From Kiloniellaceae bacterium (GTDB lineage: Bacteria; Pseudomonadota; Alphaproteobacteria; Kiloniellales; Kiloniellaceae): a DNA stretch of 20,289 bases. The notes under the pieces are model-generated. The model did not search any database, was not told the origin of the DNA, and saw only the letters and a list, made by a program, of their open reading frames with translations. This document shows, piece after piece, positions 14,227 through 20,289 of the stretch (its first letter is position 1; each line of letters begins with the position of its first letter). The translations under genes were made by a program, and so were the position numbers. Location of the stretch: NCBI GenBank assembly GCA_021776145.1, contig JAJFGM010000016.1, positions 1 to 20,289 on the forward strand, in the 5' to 3' direction.

Positions 14227-15291
14227 TCAGTTTTGTCGTGGCATCAAGACCGTGTAGTCGAGGTCGAGTACCACGGCGGGATGGTATTTTCCGCCGGCGT
14301 CGCGCCAGGGAAATTCGGCGCAGGCCAGATCCTTGGTCGCCACCGTGCGCAGGCGCAATGCGCCGACGTCTTCGCGCCCGGCGATGGCGAAACTGTCCAG
14401 CACCTCGGACCAGGCATAGATGGTGTCGCCGGCGAAACTCGGAGCCGTATGGGCACCGCCGTTGATGGCCGCAATCTTGATGGCATTTGCCAGGCCGTTG
14501 AAGCTGAGCGCGCGGGCGATCGAGATGACATGCCCGCCATAGACGATGCGGCGACCGAAACGGCCGTCCTTCTCGCTGTGCAGATTAAAATGCACCTTGG
14601 CGGTGTTCTGATAGAGACGCGTCGCCAGTTGATGTTCGGCCTCTTCGATGGTCATGGCGTCGACGTGGTCGATCTTTTCGCCCACCGCGTAGTCGTCCCA
14701 CAGGTGCGGCGATCCGCCGCGCGCGCTGTCGAAGGCGGCGAATTTCCAGGCCGGCACCTGCAACTCCCGGGCGGCGACGGCATTCGGCAGGTCGGGCACG
14801 CTGGGCGGCGGCGGCGGACTGGCGGCATCGCGCTTGCGCACCATCACCCAGCGCACATAGTCGAGCACAGTCTCGCCGGTCTGCTTGACGCCCGTCGAGC
14901 GCACATAGACCGTGCCGGTCTTGCGGTTGGAGTTCTCCTTCAGGCCAATGACCCGGCTCGTCGTCGTCAGGGTGTCGCCGGCATGGACCGGCGCCGCAAA
15001 AACGCAGGCCGCGTAGCCGAGATTGGCCACGGCGTTCAGCGAAACGTCCGGCACTGTCTTGCCGAAAACCACATGGAAGGCCAAGAGGTCGTCGAGTGGT
15101 GCCGTCGACAGTCCGAGGCCGCGCGCCACCTCGTCGGAGGACTGCAGGCAAAAGCGCGAACCATAAAGTGCCTGGTAAAGCGCGCGATCTCCGTCGTTCA
15201 AGCTGCGCGGTGTCGCGTGGTGCAGTTCCTGATCCAGCGCGAAGTCTTCGAAGTAGTTGCCGCCGTTGGTTTTACTCATGGGCTCGCTCAT
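14227..15291 (-). CDS. MaoC-family hydratase, mesaconyl-CoA (2-methylfumaryl-CoA) hydratase-like
   Basis: This 354-residue protein has two hot-dog domains (about residues 15-155 and 195-345) joined by a proline run at 159-163. Length and layout match the Mch family, which interconverts mesaconyl-CoA and beta-methylmalyl-CoA in the ethylmalonyl-CoA pathway. Supporting stretches are HATPRSLNDGDRALYQALYG near the N-terminus and RLYQNTAKVHFN (225-236) followed by IVYGGHVISIARALSFNGL (249-267) in the C-terminal hydratase domain. The ATG at 15289-15291 is taken; an alternative ATG four codons in (15277-15279) is possible, and neither has a strong Shine-Dalgarno. It follows the CoA ester lyase gene by 59 bp on the same strand. 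The pairing supports action on C5 (or C4) hydroxyacyl-CoA esters; the exact substrate is inferred. Confidence 0.85.
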   Translation of the reverse strand: MSEPMSKTNGGNYFEDFALDQELHHATPRSLNDGDRALYQALYGSRFCLQSSDEVARGLGLSTAPLDDLLAFHVVFGKTVPDVSLNAVANLGYAACVFAAPVHAGDTLTTTSRVIGLKENSNRKTGTVYVRSTGVKQTGETVLDYVRWVMVRKRDAASPPPPPSVPDLPNAVAARELQVPAWKFAAFDSARGGSPHLWDDYAVGEKIDHVDAMTIEEAEHQLATRLYQNTAKVHFNLHSEKDGRFGRRIVYGGHVISIARALSFNGLANAIKIAAINGGAHTAPSFAGDTIYAWSEVLDSFAIAGREDVGALRLRTVATKDLACAEFPWRDAGGKYHPAVVLDLDYTVLMPRQN

Positions 15292-15350
15292 GCACCGGGC
15301 ATCCCTACTTCCTCAGGTTTCGCCGCCGCCCGCGCCGCGGGAAGAGCAGT

Positions 15351-16241
15351 TTAGGCCGCCGACTCCGCCTCTGCACGTTCGGCGATGGCCGCCGCCATGG
15401 CGACAATACGCTGCGCGTTCTCGACGTGCAGGTTCTCGATCAGCTTGCCCTCGAAAACCGCGACGCCCTTGCCTTCGGCCATGGCGGCGCCGTGGGCCTC
15501 GATGATCTTGACGGACCATTCGATCTCGGCCGGCGATGGCGCGAAGGCCTCGTTGGCGATGCCCAGGGTGCGCGGGTGGATCAGCGTCTTGCCGTCGAAA
15601 CCGAGGTCGACGCCCTGACGGCAGGAATACTCTAGGCCCGCATCATCACGCAGATCGAGGTGCACACCATCGAGAATCGCCAAACCAAAGGCCCGCGCCG
15701 CGAGCAGGCAAAGGCCAAGGCTCGTCATCATGGGCATGCGGTCGCGGGTGTGGCTGGCATGCAGGTCCTTGGCCAGATCCGATGTGCCCATCACCAAAGC
15801 CCCGAGCCGCGGGCTGGCGCCGGCGATCTCCTCGGCCCTGAGCATGCCCAGCGGCGTTTCCATCATCGCCCAGATTTTCATATCCGGGCTGGCGCCATTG
15901 GTGATCATCACGGCCTCGGCCTGGCGGATCATGTCGGCGCTTTCGACTTTCGGAAGCAACACCGCATCGGCCGAACTGCGCGAAACGGCGGCAAGGTCGC
16001 CGTAACCCCAGGGCGACGACAAGGCATTGATGCGCACCACCAGCTCGCGATAGCCGTAGCCGCCATCCTCGATGGCTTTCATAATATTGCCCCGCGCCGC
16101 GACCTTGGCGTCGGCCGAGACCGCATCTTCGAGATCGAGGATCAGGGAGTCGGCCGGCAACCCACGGGCCTTTTCCAGGGCACGGGTGTTGGAACCGGGC
16201 ATGTAGAGGACGGACCGACGCGGCCTTGCAGTATCCAGCAT
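15351..16241 (-). CDS. CoA ester lyase of the CitE / HpcH-HpaI family, resembling (3S)-malyl-CoA thioesterase Mcl2
   Basis: This 296-residue TIM-barrel protein has RPRRSVLYMPGSNTRALEKA at residues 6-25, the first conserved block of CitE-like lyases. LDLEDAV (35-41), R70 in VRIN, K98 in LLPKVE, the metal ligands E128 in MMETP and D155 in GTSDLAKD, and FDGKTLIHP (215-223) follow. It looks closer to Rhodobacter Mcl2, a malyl-CoA thioesterase, than to the malyl-CoA/beta-methylmalyl-CoA lyase Mcl1, as far as memory allows. A citramalyl-CoA or other CoA ester lyase is also possible. The ATG at 16239-16241 was chosen because family members start a few residues before RSVLYMPG; the open frame reaches to 16331 but has no reason to be used. 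It is probably in an operon with the downstream hydratase gene. Confidence 0.85.
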   Translation of the reverse strand: MLDTARPRRSVLYMPGSNTRALEKARGLPADSLILDLEDAVSADAKVAARGNIMKAIEDGGYGYRELVVRINALSSPWGYGDLAAVSRSSADAVLLPKVESADMIRQAEAVMITNGASPDMKIWAMMETPLGMLRAEEIAGASPRLGALVMGTSDLAKDLHASHTRDRMPMMTSLGLCLLAARAFGLAILDGVHLDLRDDAGLEYSCRQGVDLGFDGKTLIHPRTLGIANEAFAPSPAEIEWSVKIIEAHGAAMAEGKGVAVFEGKLIENLHVENAQRIVAMAAAIAERAEAESAA

Positions 16242-16269
16242 TGGGCTTTCTTGCCTTTCTCGCAGGTGC

Positions 16270-16297
16270 GAAATACGGGGCGCGACTTTAAAAGCAA
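16270..16297 (-). promoter_or_regulatory. Weak candidate promoter for the lyase-hydratase pair
   Basis: On the minus strand TTGCTT (16292-16297) is followed after 16 bp by TATTTC (16270-16275), about 30 bp upstream of the lyase ATG. Each hexamer matches the consensus at only three positions. It lies in the 194-bp divergent gap with pdxY. Confidence 0.2.
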
Positions 16298-16435
16298 GCC
16301 CCGGCCGAGGCAAGGTCCGCCAAACCGTCATTCCACTGCCGGCGGAGAGGCCCTATCCTAGTGGCTCTGCACAGAGATTATGACTGTTTCGAAAACGGCC
16401 ACCATGCCGCATCATCCACAATCGAAACCAACGCG

Positions 16436-17296
16436 ATGAATGTTCTCTCCATACAGTCGCACGTCGCCTATGGCCATGTCGGCAACGCTGCCGCCGTCTT
16501 CGCGTTGCAGCGCCGGGGTTATGATGTCTGGCCGTTGCACACCCTGCAGTACTCCAATCATCCCGGCTACGATAGCTGGAGCGGCCGTCTGCATGCGCCC
16601 GAGGACATCGCCGAACTGATCGACGGACTCGATCGCCTCGGTGTTTTGGCCAGTTGCGACGCCGTATTGTCGGGCTATCTCGGCAGCGCCGCCATGGGCG
16701 CCGCGGCGCTCGACGCGGTGGCCCGCGTACGCACCCAGAATCCCCGCGCGCTTTACCTCTGCGATCCGGTCATGGGCGACAAGGACAGCGGCCGCTACGT
16801 CGCCGACGAGCTGCCCGCCTTCTTTTCCGACACCGCGCTGCCGGCAGCCGACATCGTCACCCCCAATCTCTTCGAATTGGAAGTCTTAAGCGGCGGTCGC
16901 ATCGATACCCTGTCGCAGGCGATCGCCGCCGCCGGCGTGCTGCTGGCACGCGGGCCAAGTGTCGTCGTGGTTACCAGCCTGCGGCACGCCGAAAGCAGAC
17001 CCGACGAGATCGAGATGCTTGCCGTGACACCGTCCGCCGCCTGGCGCGTCGCCACGCCGAGATTGCAATTCCCGACCGCGCCGAATGGCGCCGGCGATGC
17101 TGTCGCCGCCTTGTTCCTGGCCAACTGGCTGGATCGGCACGATGCCGGCGAGGCCTTGGCACAAGCGGCCGCTGCGATTTTCGCGGTGCTCGAAAAAAGC
17201 CATGCTACAGGAAGCCGCGAACTGCAGCTGATCGCGGCCCAGGATGCCTTGTGCAGCCCTCCGCGGCGTTTCACCGCCGAACGGCTCGAACTCTAA
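16436..17296 (+). CDS. pdxY: Pyridoxal kinase PdxY
   Basis: PdxY phosphorylates pyridoxal to pyridoxal 5'-phosphate in vitamin B6 salvage, in the cytoplasm. The 286-residue length equals the family norm. The ribokinase-fold motifs are present: MNVLSIQSHVAYGHVGN at the N-terminus with the substrate-site S8, VLSGYLGS at 77-84, CDPVMGD at 109-115, VTPNLFELE at 141-149, and the anion-hole GAGD at 218-221 with catalytic D221. The ATG at 16436 gives this canonical N-terminus; the frame is open to 16361 but the extra 25 residues are not family-like, and no strong Shine-Dalgarno is visible. It is transcribed divergently from the CoA ester lyase gene and convergently with asd (25 bp between ends). Confidence 0.94.
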   Translation: MNVLSIQSHVAYGHVGNAAAVFALQRRGYDVWPLHTLQYSNHPGYDSWSGRLHAPEDIAELIDGLDRLGVLASCDAVLSGYLGSAAMGAAALDAVARVRTQNPRALYLCDPVMGDKDSGRYVADELPAFFSDTALPAADIVTPNLFELEVLSGGRIDTLSQAIAAAGVLLARGPSVVVVTSLRHAESRPDEIEMLAVTPSAAWRVATPRLQFPTAPNGAGDAVAALFLANWLDRHDAGEALAQAAAAIFAVLEKSHATGSRELQLIAAQDALCSPPRRFTAERLEL

Positions 17297-17321
17297 AGCA
17301 ACAAGTTGCTCTGGCGCCGCC

Positions 17322-18338
17322 TCAACGCAGGTAATCCTGCGCCAGGACCTCGGCGATCTGCACGGCGTTCAAGGCCGCGCCCTTGCGCAGATTGTCGGCG
17401 ACGATCCACAGCGACAGGCCGTTGTCGATGGTCGGATCGGCGCGGATGCGGCTGACGAAGACTGGATCCTCGCCGCTGCACTCCGCCGGCGTGACGTAGC
17501 CTTCGGTGGCCCTGTGATCGACGACGCTAAGACCCTCTTGTGCCTTCAGCGCGCGACGCGCTTCCGCGGGGCTGATCGGGCGCTCGAACTCAATGTTGAC
17601 CGCCTCGGCATGGCCGATGAAGACCGGGATGCGCACGCAGGTCGCCGTCACCTTGATCGTCGGGTCGAGGATCTTTTTTGTCTCAACCGACATCTTCCAT
17701 TCCTCCTTGGTGTAGCCGTCTTCCATGAAGTCGTCGATATGGGGAATGGCATTGAAGGCGATCTGCTTGCTGAACTGTTCCGGTTTGACCGGCTCGTTGA
17801 CAAAAATTCCACGGGTCTGGTTGAAAAGCTCGTCCATGGCATCGCGGCCGGCGCCGCTGGTCGCCTGATAGGTGGAAACGACGACGCGGCGAATTCGTGC
17901 CAGATCGTGCAGCGGCTTCAGCGCAACAACCATCTGAATGGTCGAGCAGTTCGGGTTGGCGATGATGTTGCGTTTGGCGAAATCCGCAATGGCCTCCGGG
18001 TTCACTTCGGGCACCACCAGGGGCACGTCCGGATCCATGCGGAAGTGAGACGAGTTGTCGATGACGACGGCGCCGGCGGCGGCCGCCTTGGGCACATACT
18101 GCGCCGAGACCGAGGCCCCCGGCGAGGACAGCACGATGTCGGTGCCCGTGAAGTCGAAGTTGGCCAGATCGCGGACCTTCAGATCGGCAACCTCACCAAA
18201 GGATACCTCCGCGCCCACCGACCGCTCGGATGCCAGGGCAACGATATCGTCGATCGGAAAAGCGCGTTCCGCCAGCGTCTTCAAGATCTCACGACCGACG
18301 GCGCCGGTCGCGCCTATCACGGCAACATTGTAACCCAT
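17322..18338 (-). CDS. asd: Aspartate-semialdehyde dehydrogenase
   Basis: Asd reduces aspartyl phosphate to aspartate semialdehyde with NADPH, the branch point for lysine, diaminopimelate, threonine and methionine synthesis. The 338-residue protein has GATGAVG at residues 9-15 for NADP, NSSHFRMD at 95-102, the nucleophile C131 in NPNCST, Q158 in TYQATSGAG, and the substrate-binding RIPVFIGHAEAVN. The ATG at 18336-18338 was chosen over a GTG at 18345-18347 because AGGTGG, which includes that GTG, is a good ribosome binding site five bases before the ATG. A 12-bp sequence is duplicated just upstream of it. The neighbouring partial leuB is a common alphaproteobacterial association. Confidence 0.96.
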   Translation of the reverse strand: MGYNVAVIGATGAVGREILKTLAERAFPIDDIVALASERSVGAEVSFGEVADLKVRDLANFDFTGTDIVLSSPGASVSAQYVPKAAAAGAVVIDNSSHFRMDPDVPLVVPEVNPEAIADFAKRNIIANPNCSTIQMVVALKPLHDLARIRRVVVSTYQATSGAGRDAMDELFNQTRGIFVNEPVKPEQFSKQIAFNAIPHIDDFMEDGYTKEEWKMSVETKKILDPTIKVTATCVRIPVFIGHAEAVNIEFERPISPAEARRALKAQEGLSVVDHRATEGYVTPAECSGEDPVFVSRIRADPTIDNGLSLWIVADNLRKGAALNAVQIAEVLAQDYLR

Positions 18339-18350
18339 ATTGTCCACCTA

Positions 18351-18375
18351 TCGTTTCTACTGGTCGTTTCTACTG
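18351..18375. repeat. 12-bp sequence duplicated with 13-bp period in the asd leader
   Basis: TCGTTTCTACTG occurs at 18351-18362 and 18364-18375. The pair lies in the 112-bp divergent region, between the asd ribosome binding site and the TATAAT of the opposite promoter. Confidence 0.9.
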
Positions 18376-18377
18376 CA

Positions 18378-18383
18378 TATAAT
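18378..18383 (+). promoter_or_regulatory. Perfect TATAAT -10 element for the DUF962 gene
   Basis: TATAAT at 18378-18383 lies about 68 bp upstream of the ATG at 18451. The region 17 bp upstream (TTCTAC, 18355-18360) is a poor -35 and falls inside the 12-bp duplication, which suggests an activator or a -10-driven promoter. Confidence 0.4.
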
Positions 18384-18450
18384 GAATTGGTGCCGATCGC
18401 CGCGCGGCGGTGGTAGATCGCAGAGCTTTGATTTGCAAACAAAGGCCAGC

Positions 18451-18822
18451 ATGATCCTGGATCGAAAACCACGCGAGACCATCGGCGACAATGGCACGGT
18501 GTTGCCCGATTGCTACGACGCCTTCTGGCCGCGTTATCTGGCCGAACATCGTCACCCGGCGAACCGCGCCCTGCACTTTGGCGGCACCAGTCTTGCCCTG
18601 CTGCTGTTGCTGGTCGCCGCCTTGACAGGCAGCCCTGCCCTTGTGGTTGCCGCCATCGTCATCGGTTACGGCATGGCCTGGTGCGGTCACTTCCTTATCG
18701 AGCGCAACAAGCCGAAGTCCTTTTCGCATCCTCTCTGGTCCCTCTTCAGCGACCTGCGCATGCTGGCGCTGTGGCTGGCAGGCCGTCTGGACGACGAGCT
18801 GCAACGCCTGGAGATAGACTAG
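18451..18822 (+). CDS. DUF962 / Mpo1-like membrane protein
   Basis: This 123-residue protein matches the DUF962 family, whose yeast member Mpo1 is an Fe(II)-dependent dioxygenase in alpha-oxidation of 2-hydroxy fatty acids. The histidine pattern is present: H33 and H35 (EHRHP), H42 (LHFGGT), H80 (WCGHFLIERNKP) and H93 (SHPLWS). Two membrane segments are visible at about 46-60 and 62-78. The ATG at 18451 has AAAGG about six bases upstream. The frame is open upstream to 18340, but the added residues overlap the divergent promoter region and are not family-like. The 3' end overlaps the convergent GNAT gene by 77 bp. Enzymatic activity in bacteria is inferred from the family only. Confidence 0.87.
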   Translation: MILDRKPRETIGDNGTVLPDCYDAFWPRYLAEHRHPANRALHFGGTSLALLLLLVAALTGSPALVVAAIVIGYGMAWCGHFLIERNKPKSFSHPLWSLFSDLRMLALWLAGRLDDELQRLEID

Positions 18823-19708
18823 CAGGCCCCCTTCGCCGGCCGCCGACGTCCTGCGCTTCGGCCAGCATGATCAGTCCATAGTGACCAATGCGCGAAAACC
18901 CAAGCGCTTCATAGGCCCGCTTGGCGGCCGGGTTCTCGGCAAACAAAACAGCCCGATCGACTCCCTCGTCACGCGCCGCCAGCAGCGAGCCGGCAACCGC
19001 CGCACGAGCATATCCGCGGCCCCGCAGTCCAGCCGGCGTCCAGACGCCGCCGATCTGAACACGCTCGGCGGTGCCGGCGTTGAAGGCGGAATAAGCGACG
19101 ATCTGCCCGCCGCGTTCGACAATCCAATGCCGTGCTTCGCGGTGATTTCGCTCGATCTGGATGCGCGACTCGCGCCGCACATCGGAACTGTCGCGGGCGC
19201 CCAGAGCCTCGACCGCGTAGGCCGAGCGCCAGTTTGCGAGGATGTCCAGCTCCGAGGCCCGTGGTCGGCGGCAGATCACACTGCCGGAGGCGAGAACGTC
19301 CGGCACCCGCAGATCCGCAAGGTCAAGACCGTAAAGCGTCTCTCCATGATCCAGTCCGCAGTCCACGCCCTCGAGACCAAGAACCTCGCGCGCCGCCTCG
19401 ACCTGGTCGAGCGGGCCGCTCAAGCCGGTGACCTTGCGACCGCTGGCGGCAACCGCCAGCCAGGTAACGGCGGCAAGATTCTGCGGCGCCTGAAACGTCA
19501 GCATGCCGTTCCAGTAGTGCGCGACTACGGCGGTCAACGCCTGGTCGTGCAGGCTCGCCGCATAGCAGGCCTGATAGACTTCACCGCTATCGGCGAAGCC
19601 GGCGCGCGCCAAGTTGCTGCGCAGGAACATGGAACTGTCGGCGTGGCTCTCGAGAAACCGCTCGAGGGCCGGCCGGTCCTGCGCGTTCAATTGTCTCACG
19701 ACCTTCAT
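18746..19708 (-). CDS. GNAT family N-acetyltransferase, two-domain
   Basis: This 320-residue protein has a C-terminal GNAT acetyltransferase domain, with the acetyl-CoA-binding motif GVWTPAGLRGRGYARAAVAG and the downstream ENPAAKRAYEALGFSRIGHY typical of the fold. The N-terminal half (residues 1-150), containing ALERFLESHADSSMFLRSNL, resembles the degenerate GNAT-like half of two-domain members. The substrate is unknown. Two adjacent ATGs exist (19709-19711 and 19706-19708); the inner one is taken because GGAAGAG then sits at a more usual distance. The gene starts about 30 bp after a strong terminator. Its last 25 codons overlap the convergent DUF962 gene; the tail beyond LIMLAEAQDVGG is Pro/Arg/Ala-rich and may not be a conserved part of the protein. 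Confidence 0.85.
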   Translation of the reverse strand: MKVVRQLNAQDRPALERFLESHADSSMFLRSNLARAGFADSGEVYQACYAASLHDQALTAVVAHYWNGMLTFQAPQNLAAVTWLAVAASGRKVTGLSGPLDQVEAAREVLGLEGVDCGLDHGETLYGLDLADLRVPDVLASGSVICRRPRASELDILANWRSAYAVEALGARDSSDVRRESRIQIERNHREARHWIVERGGQIVAYSAFNAGTAERVQIGGVWTPAGLRGRGYARAAVAGSLLAARDEGVDRAVLFAENPAAKRAYEALGFSRIGHYGLIMLAEAQDVGGRRRGPASLSPGVAARRPDGLPATAPACAGR

Positions 19709-19736
19709 CATTCTCTTCCGCCCGAACCGGCCCAAC

Positions 19737-19763
19737 AAAAAAAGCCGCCCCGATGGGCGGCCT
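19737..19763 (-). terminator. Rho-independent terminator of the small secreted protein gene
   Basis: On the minus strand GCCGCCC (19755-19761) pairs with GGGCGGC (19744-19750) across a 4-base loop and is followed by seven Ts (19737-19743). It sits about 30 bp after the stop of the gene ending at 19791 and before the GNAT gene. It is the clearest intrinsic terminator in the window. Confidence 0.9.
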
Positions 19764-19790
19764 TTCACTGTGCAAGGTTTGCCCGATGGG

Positions 19791-20114
19791 TTAGTTGGTC
19801 GACTCCACCATGGTGGTTTTGGTCAAGGTGGATTTCGACATGGCGTGTTTACCGGTGGCGGTGCTGACGGATTTGGCCAAGCCAACCGACGTGCCGATTT
19901 CGCTCGTGCCCGACCAAACGACGGACTTACCGTCGACAACCGCGACAACAGAGGATTCGACGGTGGCGGCTTCGAGGGCGGCCTTGCCGGCATCGGCGGT
20001 TTCGGCGGATTGCTGGTGGCTCTTCAATCCCCCGCAGGCGCCGCCGGCGAAAGCGGTCCCGCTCAGAGCAATCATCGCGATGGCCGCTACTGCGGCCGTC
20101 TTCAGGTCACGCAT
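19791..20114 (-). CDS. Small secreted protein of unknown function
   Basis: This 107-residue protein is not recognised. It begins MRDLKTAAVAAIAMIALSGT followed by AFAGG, a textbook Sec signal peptide with a likely cleavage after AFA (about residue 24). No lipobox is present. The mature part is Ser/Thr/Ala-rich with one cysteine near its N-terminus (GGACGG), a short VVAVVDGKSVVWSG beta-like stretch, and many SKST-type residues at the C-terminus. The ATG at 20112-20114 has GGAG about eight bases upstream; a GTG at 20138 would spoil the signal peptide. A hairpin (20131-20149) lies in its leader and a strong terminator follows, so it is probably a single-gene unit, perhaps well expressed. Confidence 0.8.
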   Translation of the reverse strand: MRDLKTAAVAAIAMIALSGTAFAGGACGGLKSHQQSAETADAGKAALEAATVESSVVAVVDGKSVVWSGTSEIGTSVGLAKSVSTATGKHAMSKSTLTKTTMVESTN

Positions 20115-20130
20115 TTTTTCCACTCCGGTC

Positions 20131-20149
20131 GGGATCACAACCCGATCCC
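20131..20149 (-). promoter_or_regulatory. Leader hairpin upstream of the small secreted protein
   Basis: GGGATC (20131-20136) pairs with GATCCC (20144-20149) across 7 bases, directly upstream of the Shine-Dalgarno. A second perfect stem, GGCGCC/GGCGCC with a 7-base loop, lies at 20168-20186 between leuB and this gene. The former could affect translation; the latter may be part of leuB 3'-end formation, though no T-tract follows it. Confidence 0.35.
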
Positions 20150-20229
20150 AACTTCCAATTCACGGGCGGCGCCAGTCGTCGGCGCCAAACCGCGAAGGAC
20201 GGCACCATAACCACAAGCCGTTAAAAAGA

Positions 20230-20289
20230 TCAAGCCGCCAGGCGGTCCAGTTCGGCAAGAATGGCGTCGCCCATCTGCCCGGTCGAGAT
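20230..20289 (-). CDS. leuB: 3-isopropylmalate dehydrogenase, last 19 codons (probable)
   Basis: Only the C-terminus is visible: STGQMGDAILAELDRLAA then TGA. This resembles the end of alphaproteobacterial LeuB proteins, where a TxxMGDAI segment precedes a final helix, and leuB is commonly found near asd in this class. LeuB oxidatively decarboxylates 3-isopropylmalate in leucine synthesis. With so few residues, other isocitrate/isopropylmalate dehydrogenase relatives (for example tartrate dehydrogenase) cannot be excluded. Confidence 0.7.
   Translation of the reverse strand: MSTGQMGDAILAELDRLAA

Noticed and set aside
14089..15354. 421-codon plus-strand open frame over the hydratase gene.
   Set aside because: Antisense shadow of a well-supported enzyme; no recognisable domain or ribosome binding site.

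Overview
The window looks like the chromosome of a GC-rich alphaproteobacterium, most likely Rhodospirillales-like. The reasons are the order zapE-mdh-sucC, an sdhCDAB operon, the end of leuB near asd, and a CitE-type CoA ester lyase beside a mesaconyl-CoA-type hydratase. No rRNA, tRNA, phage, insertion sequence or CRISPR array was seen. The taxonomic call is inference from gene content only.

Layout, left to right. Almost everything is on the minus strand, so transcription mostly runs right to left. Positions 1-504 hold the 5' part of sucC, running off the left edge. Malate dehydrogenase (857-2194) carries an unusual 128-residue Lys/Ala/Pro tail. The ZapE ATPase follows (2486-3613). Next is a likely three-gene operon of unknown substrate: a phytanoyl-CoA-dioxygenase-like enzyme, a SAF-domain oxidoreductase and an SDR (3777-6761). 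A short plus-strand DUF6494 gene (6990-7196) has four 15-bp repeats abutting its ribosome binding site. Then come a membrane-anchored glycerophosphodiesterase coupled to a PaiB-like flavin protein (7222-8939), and sdhB, sdhA, sdhD and sdhC (9122-12569).

Positions 12570-14226 form a 1.66-kb stretch without a credible protein gene. It is the most interesting part of the window. Its sdh-proximal side contains an AT-rich segment with two perfect DnaA-box matches and a near match. Its other side, about 12985-14025, is packed with hairpins whose loops are overwhelmingly UUCG when read as plus-strand RNA. It ends in a long, nearly continuous helix followed by a U-rich tract. I propose a large structured noncoding RNA transcribed divergently from sdh, possibly next to a replication origin or DnaA-controlled region. 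Both are inferences from sequence.

Right of this are a mesaconyl-CoA-hydratase-like gene and a CoA ester lyase (14227-16241), a divergent pyridoxal kinase (16436-17296), asd (17322-18338), a divergent DUF962/Mpo1-like membrane protein, a two-domain GNAT acetyltransferase, a small secreted protein with a clear terminator, and the last 19 codons of a probable leuB.

Functionally, sdh, mdh and sucC serve the TCA cycle. The hydratase/lyase pair probably handles C4-C5 CoA esters feeding that cycle. A recurring oddity is short tandem duplications (13-22 bp units) at gene edges, several overlapping stop codons or leaders.
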